Notes: generated by a model from the sequence alone, not told the origin. 35,037 nt of DNA from Bacteroidota bacterium (GCA_023409975.1 JAEYQO010000062.1:1-35037), one strand, 5' to 3'; shown: positions 7,949 through 17,493, counted from the first letter of the stretch. Translations and numbers: made by a program.

Positions 7949-9171
7949 GAACGGAGTTTCGTTTTAAAATCGTTGAATACGGGTGCAAACGCCAGTCCCC
8001 ACAATAGGAATTCAACCGTATTGTTGATATAGCTTCCGGTAAACTGAAACAGGAAAAGGAACAGGAACAACCAGAGCCGGAACGGATTAGCGGCAACCCT
8101 TGTGCTGAAGAATAGCAGGATCTGCACACCCAGCCTTGCCGCTAAGCCAAGGTAGCCGTAGCAGACGATCGTATCCGCACACGCATTAGGTATACGAACA
8201 ACAGGAGGGATTTCCGTATACTGGTAATACTGGATAATCAGGTCTCGCGCATAAATCTTCATTTGCCCCGGACCTATACCGAACCAGTAGCTTTCCAGTC
8301 CGGTAATCTTGTGTGCAAGGATGAAGGACTCATAGGTCCTGCCCCGGGCCGAGGTATCCTTCCCCTCAAAAATGTTAGAAATGCGCAGGTACAACGGATT
8401 GTCCGGATAGACGAAATATAGCAACACCGCTGTTCCCAGTAAGAACAGGACGATATAAAGCAGCCATTTTCTTCTTTGGGTATTCCGGAAGATGCTACGG
8501 TGGTACAGTAACAGCATCAGTACACCCGTACCACAAAGCACAAGCAGCACTCCCAGTGAAAAGGAAAGGGTCAGCGGTAAAAAGATCATCAGCAACAGCA
8601 ATCCCGGCCGCTCGACTCTCGAGAAGAATATTCTGGACAGAAAATAGATGGCAAGCGGTGCAAACAGGTAACTGTAATGCGATGCCTCGCTTGTAAATAG
8701 TTTCAGTCTCGGGATGGGTTCAATGTCCTGAGAGATCGACATGGTATACCATAGCAGCTCACGCACAGGGGAAACTCCCACGAAAGCAAAAGCGACGAGG
8801 GTGAGCAGAAAGTTGAGGATCAGCAGGGTCCTGAAAATACCATCAAGCTGTTTACCCGCTAACTGGAAGAAATACCATCCCGTAATACCGTAGATCATCG
8901 CAGCCAGCAACATGACGGTGGAGATGAGATAATAACTACCGGTTACCTCCCCCGAGAAATGAACAGCGGCATAAATACCGAAAACGGGTGCCAGATATTT
9001 GAAGGCTGTCCGGAAATCAAATTGCCACTGATACAACACCCATAGCCAGGCAGGTGTCAGTACCAGACTCAGGGTTAACCCGCCTGCATACGGTATCTCG
9101 TTCAGAAAGAACAGCAGCACCGATAACAGCCATGCAGGAGTATAGCTCAGAGTTTTGCTGGTAGCTTCCAT
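7945..9171 (-). CDS. Wzy-like O-antigen polymerase family membrane protein
   Basis: A 408-residue protein starting METSK-like at ATG 9171, preceded by AGGAAAAT. It has about ten or more hydrophobic segments and a long external loop (roughly 270-340) with SYWFGIGPGQM and IPNACADTIVCYGYLG. This is the FGxGxG ... N....... Y(G)xxG layout of O-antigen polymerases, with Asn-Ala where many relatives have His-Asn. The frame stays open upstream to 9909, but that part lies inside the flippase gene and reads like shadow sequence, so it is excluded. With this start the gene overlaps wzx by 25 bp. The most likely role is polymerisation of flipped repeat units at the periplasmic face. Confidence 0.78.
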   Translation of the reverse strand: MEATSKTLSYTPAWLLSVLLFFLNEIPYAGGLTLSLVLTPAWLWVLYQWQFDFRTAFKYLAPVFGIYAAVHFSGEVTGSYYLISTVMLLAAMIYGITGWYFFQLAGKQLDGIFRTLLILNFLLTLVAFAFVGVSPVRELLWYTMSISQDIEPIPRLKLFTSEASHYSYLFAPLAIYFLSRIFFSRVERPGLLLLMIFLPLTLSFSLGVLLVLCGTGVLMLLLYHRSIFRNTQRRKWLLYIVLFLLGTAVLLYFVYPDNPLYLRISNIFEGKDTSARGRTYESFILAHKITGLESYWFGIGPGQMKIYARDLIIQYYQYTEIPPVVRIPNACADTIVCYGYLGLAARLGVQILLFFSTRVAANPFRLWLFLFLFLFQFTGSYINNTVEFLLWGLAFAPVFNDFKTKLRS

Positions 9172-10622
9172 ATTTTCCTGGTGATGAAAGACGATAAATA
9201 GTATTGATAGATTCCAAGCATCAGTAGGGGTATCAGGATAGCACTCATCCAGGTCCAGGGGAGGAAGATCAGGATCACGGCCGCATATGCTGGTAGCATG
9301 TCTTTCAGAATATCCGGAACAGATGCTGTCCCCGTCAGGTACCGCTGCACAAAGTAGTTTACCAGCGGCATGCTGAAGGCAAGGGAAGCGGCCATGCCAA
9401 GGATCATGTAAACGGGCTCGCGGTACAGATATAAGCCCGCTACCATGGTGCCATAACAACCCAGACAATAGAACAATGTAATCCTGGTGGCCTCTCGCTC
9501 CCTTCCCGCCGCGTTCAGGTAGAAGAAGGGCATCACCGTATGAATAAACAGGAGTTCGAAGGCTATGAATGCCTTGATATACGGTGCCATTCCGGTATAA
9601 GCCGCAGCACCCACCCAAACCGGGAACAGATAGGGTGCTAAGAGATCGAATCCCACAAGACTTATAATTGCGGTAGCGGAAAGAACATTCCTGGTTTTTC
9701 CGTAGATCTGTGAAGGGTCTTCTCCCCTCGCTACGAGGCCTGATATCCGTGGGAGCGCCCAGGCTGTCATGGCGGCGAAGATCATATGGATATGATTGAA
9801 CATGGTCGCAACGATCCCGTAATTCGATACGGTCTCGAGGCCCGCAAACGCAGCCACCCAGAACCTGTCTGTCTGAAATGTAATAACAATGATCAGCGAC
9901 TGCAACCACGGCCAGAGGCTAAAGGACAATACCGATCTGGTGTAGCGCTTCTCTGTCTTCAGCGTAAGCCTGAATCCTGGAACCTGAGCATTCAATACCA
10001 GCAGGTGCAGAACTAGGTACCCTACCGTAAATACGAAATTGGCAACCAGCAGCTCCTGTACGCTGGAGTGCTGTAAAGCAAGGAAAACGTTGATGCCCAA
10101 CAGCCCGAGCCGGTTGAAAAGATTGAGCAGGGCAGCTGGCCGGAAAGCTTCCAGTGCTTTAAGTACACTCTGAAATACCTGGTCAAGGAATTTCAACCCT
10201 GTGATCAGCGCCGCCAGCAGAATGCAGGCGGTAATGTCGCCACCAGTATCCTGCCCAAGGCCGAGGAAGTTATAATAGGGTTGAATCAAAGCGATTAGTA
10301 TTCCCGCAAGACTTACAATGCCCAGCAAGACCAGTGTTACCCGCAAAATAGCGCTGAAGGTCCGTACCAGCTTCTCGGTCTGCCGGCTGGCGGCATGCGC
10401 TGACAACTGTTTGATGGTGGTGATTCCAATATTCAGATTGAAGAGCTGAAGGGTGGTCATCAGCGAGTTGATCACGATCCACATGCCGAAAACAGTCATA
10501 CCCAGCCCCTTCATCAATACCGGTAGCAGTGCCATATATACTGCAGGATATACAGCCGCATCCAATACACTCCAGATGGAATTGGTAATTGTTTTATTGA
10601 ACCGGTCCTGCTTAGGAGGCAT
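9147..10622 (-). CDS. Polysaccharide flippase (Wzx-like, MOP superfamily)
   Basis: A 491-residue polytopic protein with about twelve to fourteen hydrophobic segments and scattered basic residues in the loops, as in the polysaccharide transporters of the MOP superfamily. The N-terminus (FNKTITNSIWSVLDAAVYP) and FGMWIVINSL match the usual first two helices. It would move the undecaprenyl-linked repeat unit from the cytoplasmic to the periplasmic face. The start overlaps the Wzz-like gene by 11 bp and the end overlaps the Wzy-like gene by 25 bp. Confidence 0.88.
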   Translation of the reverse strand: MPPKQDRFNKTITNSIWSVLDAAVYPAVYMALLPVLMKGLGMTVFGMWIVINSLMTTLQLFNLNIGITTIKQLSAHAASRQTEKLVRTFSAILRVTLVLLGIVSLAGILIALIQPYYNFLGLGQDTGGDITACILLAALITGLKFLDQVFQSVLKALEAFRPAALLNLFNRLGLLGINVFLALQHSSVQELLVANFVFTVGYLVLHLLVLNAQVPGFRLTLKTEKRYTRSVLSFSLWPWLQSLIIVITFQTDRFWVAAFAGLETVSNYGIVATMFNHIHMIFAAMTAWALPRISGLVARGEDPSQIYGKTRNVLSATAIISLVGFDLLAPYLFPVWVGAAAYTGMAPYIKAFIAFELLFIHTVMPFFYLNAAGREREATRITLFYCLGCYGTMVAGLYLYREPVYMILGMAASLAFSMPLVNYFVQRYLTGTASVPDILKDMLPAYAAVILIFLPWTWMSAILIPLLMLGIYQYYLSSFITRKIWKLPAKL

Positions 10623-11481
10623 GTCTCACTATTTTCCTCGCTGCTGTTCCGGAGAAGCCTATAAGCAAAGCGGCTCCCAGAAGTTTCATCCAGTATTTGT
10701 TCTCCTGAGGCAGGGGCTGATCAGTTGGTGTGAATCCATAGACCAGCTCCACCGACTGGTGCAGGTTTGCCATTTTCATCTCCTCCAGCTTCTTGTTTTC
10801 CAATTGCTCCTGATAGCTGAAGAGTGCCGCTATGTTAGAGAAGCCTGCAGCAGTATCTGTCACAGATTGGGTGCCCATCAGAAATGCGGTATACGCATCA
10901 ATTACCTGGTCCAGCTTCCGGATCGACCCGTCCAGATAGTCTATTTTCTGGCGAATCTGCTCCTGTTCTGCCTGGCTGCGCACGACGTGGTAAGGTGAGC
11001 TATTCAGATACCGGAGCAGGCCTTCCTGCACAGCAGGGAAAACGGACCGGTCTGTTGCTCTGAGGCTAAAGTACAGGGGGAGTTTATCCGGGGTGATGTC
11101 TTCATGCAGAGGACTTCCGGCAATATTCCGGGCATCAAATCCCCTGATGGTTTTTGCCTGTGTCATCGACAGCCCAAGCAGGTGTGAGAGTTGTTGATAT
11201 GATCTTGTCTCGGCAAGTGTGTTCAGACGAAACACCATCTCACCGAAGGTCTTCTTGTGCATATTATTAAAGGCACAAACCATCTGCGATTCATACACAG
11301 GTGTCGTAGATGGTCTTAATAGATAGCCTGTTCCAAACACCAGCGCCATTAAAAAGAGAAACAGCAGCCAATGTTCCCTGGCCGACCGGATCAGATATCC
11401 GGCGCCTGATTTCAAAGCCTCGGTAAATGCATTGAGGACAGTCCTGACTTCACGAAAGTCAATCGGATCATATTTTGCCAT
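10612..11481 (-). CDS. Wzz-like chain-length determinant protein
   Basis: A 289-residue protein with two membrane segments, about 38-54 (WLLFLFLMALVFGTGYLL) and about 265-282 (KLLGAALLIGFSG). They enclose a periplasmic domain with a coiled-coil-like stretch (SQAEQEQIRQKIDYLDGS). A proline-containing TPTDQPLPQ precedes the second segment. This is the architecture of Wzz/PCP proteins that set polysaccharide chain length. No C-terminal tyrosine kinase is fused. ATG 11481 is chosen; an upstream in-frame TTG at 11538 would add 19 residues that look non-coding. It is the first gene of the nine-gene operon, which starts just after the inverted repeat at 11501-11511. Confidence 0.75.
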   Translation of the reverse strand: MAKYDPIDFREVRTVLNAFTEALKSGAGYLIRSAREHWLLFLFLMALVFGTGYLLRPSTTPVYESQMVCAFNNMHKKTFGEMVFRLNTLAETRSYQQLSHLLGLSMTQAKTIRGFDARNIAGSPLHEDITPDKLPLYFSLRATDRSVFPAVQEGLLRYLNSSPYHVVRSQAEQEQIRQKIDYLDGSIRKLDQVIDAYTAFLMGTQSVTDTAAGFSNIAALFSYQEQLENKKLEEMKMANLHQSVELVYGFTPTDQPLPQENKYWMKLLGAALLIGFSGTAARKIVRHAS

Positions 11482-11500
11482 AGCAGGACGGGATTTTACT

Positions 11501-11511
11501 ATTGTCACAAT
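11501..11511. promoter_or_regulatory. Inverted repeat ATTGT-C-ACAAT ahead of the polysaccharide operon
   Basis: A perfect 5-bp inverted repeat with a one-base centre lies 20 bp upstream of the first start codon of the operon (11481, minus strand). It is in the short divergent region shared with the methyltransferase at 11614. It could be an operator; no regulator is assigned. Confidence 0.3.
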
Positions 11512-11562
11512 ATTAAATTTCCCGTTACGTATAAGCAAGCGTTAGAAGGTTTTTTAATTAGA

Positions 11563-11570
11563 TAATTTTG
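11563..11570 (+). promoter_or_regulatory. TAnnTTTG -7 box before the 11614 methyltransferase
   Basis: TAATTTTG matches the Bacteroidota -7 consensus TAnnTTTG at all fixed positions and would give a leader of about 40 bases for the gene at 11614. No clear TTTG is visible 17-23 bp upstream, so the promoter is only possible. Confidence 0.35.
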
Positions 11571-11613
11571 ACGCTCTAAGGTTACATCTATTTCATTTCT
11601 AAGTGTCAGGAAC

Positions 11614-12048
11614 GTGTCAGATAAGATTTCAAAACGACTTCTGGAGATTATCGAAGCCCTGCCGTATGAGGATGGTTTCAGGATCCTCGAGATCGGATGC
11701 GGACCGGGAGTAGCAGCAAGAGCGCTTGCACGGCGTATGCAGCGCGGGTATGTTCTGGGTATAGACCGGTCTGCAAAAGCCATTCAACAGGCGCTCAGCG
11801 GGTCGCAGGCAGAGATCCGTACCCGCAGGCTTGAGTTTCGGCAGGTGGCCATTGAAGATCTGGAGCTTCCTCCGGATGAGGAGCGTTTCGACCTGGCTTT
11901 CGCAGTCAGGGTAGGGGCCCTGGATGGCAGACATCCGGAATCAGAACAGGCAGCGCTGAATCAGATAAGAAAGGCCTTAAAGAAGTCCGGCCGGCTCTTT
12001 ATCGACGGCGGCCAGCCGCTCAGGGAAATTGAATGCCACCTGCACTAA
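11614..12048 (+). CDS. Small class I SAM-dependent methyltransferase
   Basis: A 144-residue protein from a GTG start. Motif I is ILEIGCGPG, followed by LGIDRSAKAI (second strand), FDLAFAVRVGAL and KKSGRLFIDGG. This is a complete core Rossmann methyltransferase up to the fifth strand but without much C-terminal sequence, so it is shorter than the usual 200 or more residues. The target is unknown. It is transcribed divergently from the polysaccharide operon, and its stop codon overlaps the convergent end of glgB by 4 bp. An AGGA sits only 2 bp before the GTG, so the start is not certain. Confidence 0.75.
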   Translation: MSDKISKRLLEIIEALPYEDGFRILEIGCGPGVAARALARRMQRGYVLGIDRSAKAIQQALSGSQAEIRTRRLEFRQVAIEDLELPPDEERFDLAFAVRVGALDGRHPESEQAALNQIRKALKKSGRLFIDGGQPLREIECHLH

Positions 12049-14102
12049 ATTGGGATGCTGTAAGGGTCGCTGGAGGTTCGCTTCAGCACGATCAGTCCCA
12101 GTGGAGGTAAGGTCAGGGAAAGGCTGTGACTCCTGTGGTGCTTCGGAATGGGAGCGGTTCGCAAGGTGCTGTTATTACCGCAGCCGCTTCCTCCAAACTC
12201 CGGATGATCAGAGTTGAAGACCTCCGTATACAAACCCATGGATGGCGCGCCAATCCGGTAGTTATTGCGGCAAACCGGCGTGAAGTTGCCCGCAAAGATC
12301 AGATCCTCGTTTCGGTCTTTGCCTTTCCTGATCCAGCTAAACACACTGTTGGTTGCATCATTGATATCGATCCACTCAAAGCCCTCCCAGGAATAGTTGT
12401 TCTCATATAGTGCCGGTTCCTGCCGGTAGAGCTCATTGAGTTTCTTCACCACTTTTTGTACGCCCTCGTGCAGTGGATGGTTGTTCTCGTCCCAGTCGAG
12501 GCTGTAGTCATGTCTCCATTCATGGCGCTGGGCAAACTCACCGCCCATGAAGATCATTTTCGCTCCGGGATGCCCATACATATACGCGTAGAGTAATCGC
12601 AGGTTGGCAAACTGCTGCCAGTCATCCCCGGGCATCTTGTTAATCAAGGAACCCTTGCCATATACCACCTCATCATGCGACAAGGGAAGCATAAACCGTT
12701 CTGTAAAAGCATATACCATGGAGAATGCCAGCTGCCCCTGATGGTGAGACCGGTACACCGGGTCTTTCTGAAAATAGCTCAGGGTGTCATGCATCCACCC
12801 CATCATCCATTTCAGGTCGAATCCTAAGCCCCCGCTGCTGATAGGATGCGTAACACCGGGATAGGCAGTAGACTCCTCTGCAGCGGTGATGGTGTCCGGA
12901 TTAAAGGTGTGCACTGCTTCGTTGAACTCCTGAAGAAAATGAATGGCTTCAAGATGCTCTCTGCCGCCGTGGATATTCGGCTCCCATTCTCCGTGATTCC
13001 GGGAATAATCCAGGTAGAGCATGGAGGCCACCGCGTCTACCCTTAATCCATCGATATGGTATTTGTCCAGCCAGTAAAGCGCATTGGAGATCAGGAAAGA
13101 ACGGACCTCGTTCCGCCCGTAGTTAAAAATGTAACTTTTCCAGTCAGGATGAAATCCCTTCTTGGGGTCAGGGTGTTCATAAAGATGGGTTCCGTCAAAA
13201 TAATTCAGTCCATGCTCATCCCCCGGAAAATGGGAGGGCACCCAGTCCAGAATGATGCCAATGCCCGCTTTATGCAGCTCATTGACAAGGAACATGAAAT
13301 CCTGCGGTGTTCCAAAGCGGCTGCTGGGTGCAAAGTATCCTGTGATCTGATATCCCCAGGATCCAAAAAAAGGATGTTCCATGACGGGCATGAACTCAAC
13401 ATGGGTGAAGCCCATGTACTGACAATAACCAGGCAGTTCTGCCGCTAATTCTCTGTAGGTAAGAAATCGGTTGTCTGCCGTCTTGCGCCAGGAACCAGGG
13501 TGCAGCTCATAAACAGAAAGAGGACCGCTTAACGCATTCTGCTGACTCCGGGTTTTCATCCACTGACTATCGGTCCATTCAAAATCAAGTCCCCAGACCA
13601 CCGTAGCCGTGGCGGGTGGTGTTTCCCAATGGAAAGCATAGGGATCACCTTTCTCTACCTGATAGCCATTGTGCGATTCAATGAAATACTTGTAGTATTC
13701 ACCCTGCTGCAGATCTGGAATAAATATCTCCCAGATACCCGACGAATCCCAGCGCACGTTCATGCGATGACTACCGCGGTTCCAGCCATTGAAGTTGCCC
13801 ACGACGGATACGTAGCGGGCATTCGGCGCCCAGACGGAAAAGTAAGTGCCTCGTACCCCATTGTACTCCACAAGGTGTGCCCCGAATTTCTGATAGAGAT
13901 GGAAATGCTTCCCTGCACGGAACAATTCTATATCGAAAGCACTGAACAGGGAACAGCTCGACTCATGACTGATCTTCAGGTAACTACTTTCCACTGCAGC
14001 TTTTTTCCCTGTTTTGCCTGCCCTCGCTTTGGTCCTGCCTGTAGCTGAAACTTCCTTTAGTTTATCCTCGTCAATAATTGTCGGTTCATTTTTCTTCGCC
14101 AT
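12045..14102 (-). CDS. glgB: 1,4-alpha-glucan branching enzyme
   Basis: A 685-residue GH13 enzyme that makes alpha-1,6 branches in alpha-glucan. An N-terminal basic tail is followed by a CBM48 domain (WAPNARYVSVVGNFNGWN), then the (beta/alpha)8 domain. Catalytic residues counted from ATG 14102 are the nucleophile Asp356 (GLRVDAVAS), the acid/base Glu409 (AAEEST) and the transition-state Asp477 (LSHDEV). The all-beta C-terminal domain is present. An in-frame TTG at 14126 is an alternative start, 15 bp after the treS stop. It is the last gene of the glgE operon and branches the linear chains made by GlgE. Confidence 0.97.
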   Translation of the reverse strand: MAKKNEPTIIDEDKLKEVSATGRTKARAGKTGKKAAVESSYLKISHESSCSLFSAFDIELFRAGKHFHLYQKFGAHLVEYNGVRGTYFSVWAPNARYVSVVGNFNGWNRGSHRMNVRWDSSGIWEIFIPDLQQGEYYKYFIESHNGYQVEKGDPYAFHWETPPATATVVWGLDFEWTDSQWMKTRSQQNALSGPLSVYELHPGSWRKTADNRFLTYRELAAELPGYCQYMGFTHVEFMPVMEHPFFGSWGYQITGYFAPSSRFGTPQDFMFLVNELHKAGIGIILDWVPSHFPGDEHGLNYFDGTHLYEHPDPKKGFHPDWKSYIFNYGRNEVRSFLISNALYWLDKYHIDGLRVDAVASMLYLDYSRNHGEWEPNIHGGREHLEAIHFLQEFNEAVHTFNPDTITAAEESTAYPGVTHPISSGGLGFDLKWMMGWMHDTLSYFQKDPVYRSHHQGQLAFSMVYAFTERFMLPLSHDEVVYGKGSLINKMPGDDWQQFANLRLLYAYMYGHPGAKMIFMGGEFAQRHEWRHDYSLDWDENNHPLHEGVQKVVKKLNELYRQEPALYENNYSWEGFEWIDINDATNSVFSWIRKGKDRNEDLIFAGNFTPVCRNNYRIGAPSMGLYTEVFNSDHPEFGGSGCGNNSTLRTAPIPKHHRSHSLSLTLPPLGLIVLKRTSSDPYSIPI

Positions 14103-14140
14103 CGTACTGTTTTTTCGAATGTCCAATGTTTCCGGCAGCG

Positions 14141-17100
14141 CTAGGCCTTCAGGGCCTTTTCTGATTTTGCTGCTTCCATGATAGCTTTGATACCTCTCAT
14201 AGGGATCATCACCCAGTCCGGACGGTTGTTCAATTCATAATTCAGCTCATAGATCGCTTTCTCCAGCAAATAGGTCTGCAGCATCACCGCCAGATCCTCG
14301 GGGTCATCCGGGAGGAAAGGACTGCCGGCTACGGTCTCCAGATAAGCCCGTGTGAAGAATCCGCTCATATAGTGATACCACACCTCTGCAAATGGAAGCA
14401 GTTTCTGCAGGTCTTCTTTCCGCACCTGATCGTTCAGTAATAAACCTCCATAGGCAGCATAATGGAACGACCGGATCATGCCGGATACATCCCGGAGGGG
14501 AGATCGCTTCAGCCTGCGTTCACTATAGCTTCTGGCTGGCTCTCCTTCAAAGTCGAGGATGACGAAATCCTTTCCGGTGTATAATACCTGTCCCAGATGA
14601 TAATCGCCATGTATCCGGATCTTCACCACATCGAACTTTCTGCGGTAGATCCTTCTGAATACCGTCAGAATGTCTTCCTTCATTGCAAGAATATCCTCTG
14701 CTTCTTTCCGTGCTTTCTCATTCAGCTTTTTCAGATTGCGCACCTGGTTTTGCAGGGTTGCTCTCACCAGAGACTGGAATGATGAATAGAGAGATCGCTG
14801 GTAGTGCAGAGAGAAGTCCTCGGGCACAAAGTCTGGCTGGTCCGTCGTGGAAGCCAGGGCCAGGTGCATTTCTCCCGTCCTTACACCCAGCAGCCTTGCC
14901 TGCTCCGCTAGCTGCGCCTCTATCAGCTCTTTGAGTTCTTCAGGAATTTCATCATAGGAGGCAGGACTTGTAAGGTTTCCCCTGAGCTCCAGCTCCAGCA
15001 AATGTTTCCGGTCCCCGGAAAGTACTTTTTCATAAAAGTTGTGCAGTCTGCTCAGCATCAGTACCCAGGCATCGCCACTGCTTTCCACCATATCCTGAGC
15101 CATCGCCAGAACCATCGACTGTCCTTTCTGGATCCACTCGATAGATCCCATGAAGGAGGGTACATGAGGGAACTTCGCTTTCTCAGATAGGAACTCTGTG
15201 ATCTCCACATCCGGATTGATGGCCCGGTCTACCTTCCGGTAGATTTTCATGAAGAATTTATTATCGAACACCAGTGAGGTATTACTCTGTTCTGCCGCCA
15301 GTATCCTCGATCGGATTTTCTTATGCTCCTTTACATATTTTTTCAATGCCCGGGTGGAATTGAATAGGATCTCGCTCTGCTTCTGACTAATGCTATTGCC
15401 ACTGGCAAGGCGTTCAAAAAGCACTTTCTGAAGTTCATGGCCATAAATAGCGTCATAAAGTAACCCTTCAACGCCTTCCAGCGTCAGCCTGCAGATGGCA
15501 GCCTGCGGACAATTCTCCAGCAACCGGGTCATAGAGGCATCATCGCCAAAGGTCACGGCAAGCTGATACATTTCAGGAAGTCCGCTTTCATAGGTCACCT
15601 CGATCAACAGCAGTACCGCCTGAGAAGTTTCCATCGATATAGGCGCCAGATCCACGATCCGTAATCCCTGCATCAGCCGTCCCTTACCCCCAAACCAGCG
15701 CATCTTCATCAGGTAGTCGGGCAATACCTGGTTTTCTAGAGTGGTGAGCGTATTATTATTTGTTAGGTCTTTCCACTTGTTTAACCGGAGCTGCGGAAGT
15801 TCCTTGCGATGATTGATATCCTGATGGGCCTTCTCCAGCACAAACCACTGGCAATCGTGCGGTCCGATCGTCAGGAAGTATGAACTGTCGTCGCGAATGA
15901 CCGGAAACTTATTCTTGCTGAAGACCTCCACTGGCATATATCCCTTAAAGGCAGCCAGGTCCAGTTCAACTGGCTGGATATGTCGGGACAAGTTGACGAT
16001 CACCAGCATAGTCTCTTCTTCATAACTCCGTGTAAATGCAAGGATCTTGGGGTTCTCCGCATTGATGAATTGGAGATCTCCCCGGCTGAAGGCCTTATAT
16101 TTCTTCCGGGTATTAATGATCCTGCGCATCCACCACAACAATGAAGAGGTGTTCCTGTTCTGATTCTCCACGTTCACGGACTCATAGTGGTATTCCGGGT
16201 CGAGTATGACGGGGAGATAAAGCTTGTGCGGATTACAATCAGAAAAACCAGCATTCCTGTCGGAACTCCACTGCATCGGCGTACGTACACCATCCCGGTC
16301 ACCGAGATAGAAGTTATCGCCCATCCCGATCTCATCACCGTAGTAGATCACCGGCGTTCCCGGTAACGAGAACAGCAGGTAGTTCAGCAGCTCGATCTTC
16401 TTTCGGTTATTTTCCATTAGCGGGGCCAGACGGTGCCGGATTCCCAGATTGATGCGGGCCTTCGGATCTCTCACATAGACTTTATACATATAGTCCCGCT
16501 CCTCGTCAGTCACCATCTCAAGTGTCAGCTCATCATGGTTGCGAAGAAAGATGGCCCATTGACAGTTTTCAGGAATCGCGGGTGTCTGGTCGAAGATGTC
16601 TGTTATAGGATACCGGTCCTCCATCTGTAATGACATGAACATGCGAGGCATCACAGGAAAATGGTAGTTCATCTGACACTCATCACCATTGCCAAAATAG
16701 GAAGCCGAGTCTTCCGGCCACATGTTCGCCTCAGCCAGCAGCATTGTGCCCGGGTATTTCTTGTCCACATGCGCCCGTAGTTTTTTAAGGAATACATGGG
16801 TCTCGGGCAGGTTCTCACAATTGGTGCCCTCTCTTTCGAAGAGGTAGGGCACGGCATCCAGCCGGAACCCGTCTACACCCATATTGCACCAGTAGTCAAT
16901 GATCTTAAAAACTTCCTGCTGGACCGCAGGGTTGTCATAGTTCAGATCGGGCTGATGATGAAAGAAGCGGTGCCAGTAATACTGTTTCGCCACAGGGTCC
17001 CAGGTCCAGTTGCTGGCCTCGAAGTCCTGAAAGATGATTCGTACGCCCTTGTATTTAGCGGGATCGTCAGACCAGACATAATAATCCCGCTCCCTGGAAC

Positions 17101-17482
17101 CTTTCGGGGCACGTCTGGCTCTCTGGAACCAGGGATGCTGATCGGAGGTATGATTGATGACCAGCTCCGTTATGACTTTCAGTCCGCGCTTATGCGCTTC
17201 TGAAAGAAATCGCTTGAACTGTTTTATGTCTCCGTAGGAAGGGTTGATGCTGTAATAATCCGCGATGTCATATCCGTCATCACGCAGGGGAGAGGGATAG
17301 AACGGCAACACCCAGATGGCGGTCACGCCGAGGTTCTGCAGGTAGTCGAGTCTTTCCAGTAATCCGTTGAAGTCGCCAATCCCATCACCATTACTATCAC
17401 TAAAGGCCTTAATATGGAGCTCATAGATAATGGCGTCCTTATACCAGTGCAATTTCTCGTCAAATGTTTTTCTTTCGGCCAT
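14141..17482 (-). CDS. treS: Trehalose synthase / maltokinase fusion (TreS-Mak)
   Basis: A 1113-residue fusion. Residues 1 to about 550 form a GH13 trehalose synthase (trehalose/maltose isomerase) with DGIGDFNGL near the start. Its catalytic triad is Asp209 (GFRLDAV), Glu251 (LLAEAN) and Asp317 (NHDE). The C-terminal half, from about 600, is a maltokinase with a kinase-like fold. It carries GDYHLGQV (Asp960, His962) and ILDFEGEPARS, the ATP/Mg-binding aspartate motif. Together they convert trehalose to maltose-1-phosphate. The same fusion is known in many bacteria with the GlgE pathway. It starts 11 bp after the glgE stop and ends 38 bp before the glgB ATG, so the three form an operon. Confidence 0.96.
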   Translation of the reverse strand: MAERKTFDEKLHWYKDAIIYELHIKAFSDSNGDGIGDFNGLLERLDYLQNLGVTAIWVLPFYPSPLRDDGYDIADYYSINPSYGDIKQFKRFLSEAHKRGLKVITELVINHTSDQHPWFQRARRAPKGSRERDYYVWSDDPAKYKGVRIIFQDFEASNWTWDPVAKQYYWHRFFHHQPDLNYDNPAVQQEVFKIIDYWCNMGVDGFRLDAVPYLFEREGTNCENLPETHVFLKKLRAHVDKKYPGTMLLAEANMWPEDSASYFGNGDECQMNYHFPVMPRMFMSLQMEDRYPITDIFDQTPAIPENCQWAIFLRNHDELTLEMVTDEERDYMYKVYVRDPKARINLGIRHRLAPLMENNRKKIELLNYLLFSLPGTPVIYYGDEIGMGDNFYLGDRDGVRTPMQWSSDRNAGFSDCNPHKLYLPVILDPEYHYESVNVENQNRNTSSLLWWMRRIINTRKKYKAFSRGDLQFINAENPKILAFTRSYEEETMLVIVNLSRHIQPVELDLAAFKGYMPVEVFSKNKFPVIRDDSSYFLTIGPHDCQWFVLEKAHQDINHRKELPQLRLNKWKDLTNNNTLTTLENQVLPDYLMKMRWFGGKGRLMQGLRIVDLAPISMETSQAVLLLIEVTYESGLPEMYQLAVTFGDDASMTRLLENCPQAAICRLTLEGVEGLLYDAIYGHELQKVLFERLASGNSISQKQSEILFNSTRALKKYVKEHKKIRSRILAAEQSNTSLVFDNKFFMKIYRKVDRAINPDVEITEFLSEKAKFPHVPSFMGSIEWIQKGQSMVLAMAQDMVESSGDAWVLMLSRLHNFYEKVLSGDRKHLLELELRGNLTSPASYDEIPEELKELIEAQLAEQARLLGVRTGEMHLALASTTDQPDFVPEDFSLHYQRSLYSSFQSLVRATLQNQVRNLKKLNEKARKEAEDILAMKEDILTVFRRIYRRKFDVVKIRIHGDYHLGQVLYTGKDFVILDFEGEPARSYSERRLKRSPLRDVSGMIRSFHYAAYGGLLLNDQVRKEDLQKLLPFAEVWYHYMSGFFTRAYLETVAGSPFLPDDPEDLAVMLQTYLLEKAIYELNYELNNRPDWVMIPMRGIKAIMEAAKSEKALKA

Positions 17483-17493
17483 AGTTTATATCA

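Noticed and set aside
9172..9909. In-frame upstream extension of the Wzy-like gene (about 246 residues)
   Set aside because: It lies inside the flippase gene, has no membrane segments or family motifs, and reads as out-of-frame shadow. ATG 9171 with AGGAAA upstream marks the real start.
16796..17203. 135-codon ORF on the plus strand opposite treS
   Set aside because: It is an antisense shadow of a clearly coding GH13 region with catalytic motifs on the minus strand. The same holds for long plus-strand ORFs opposite glgE, glgB and the porU-like gene.
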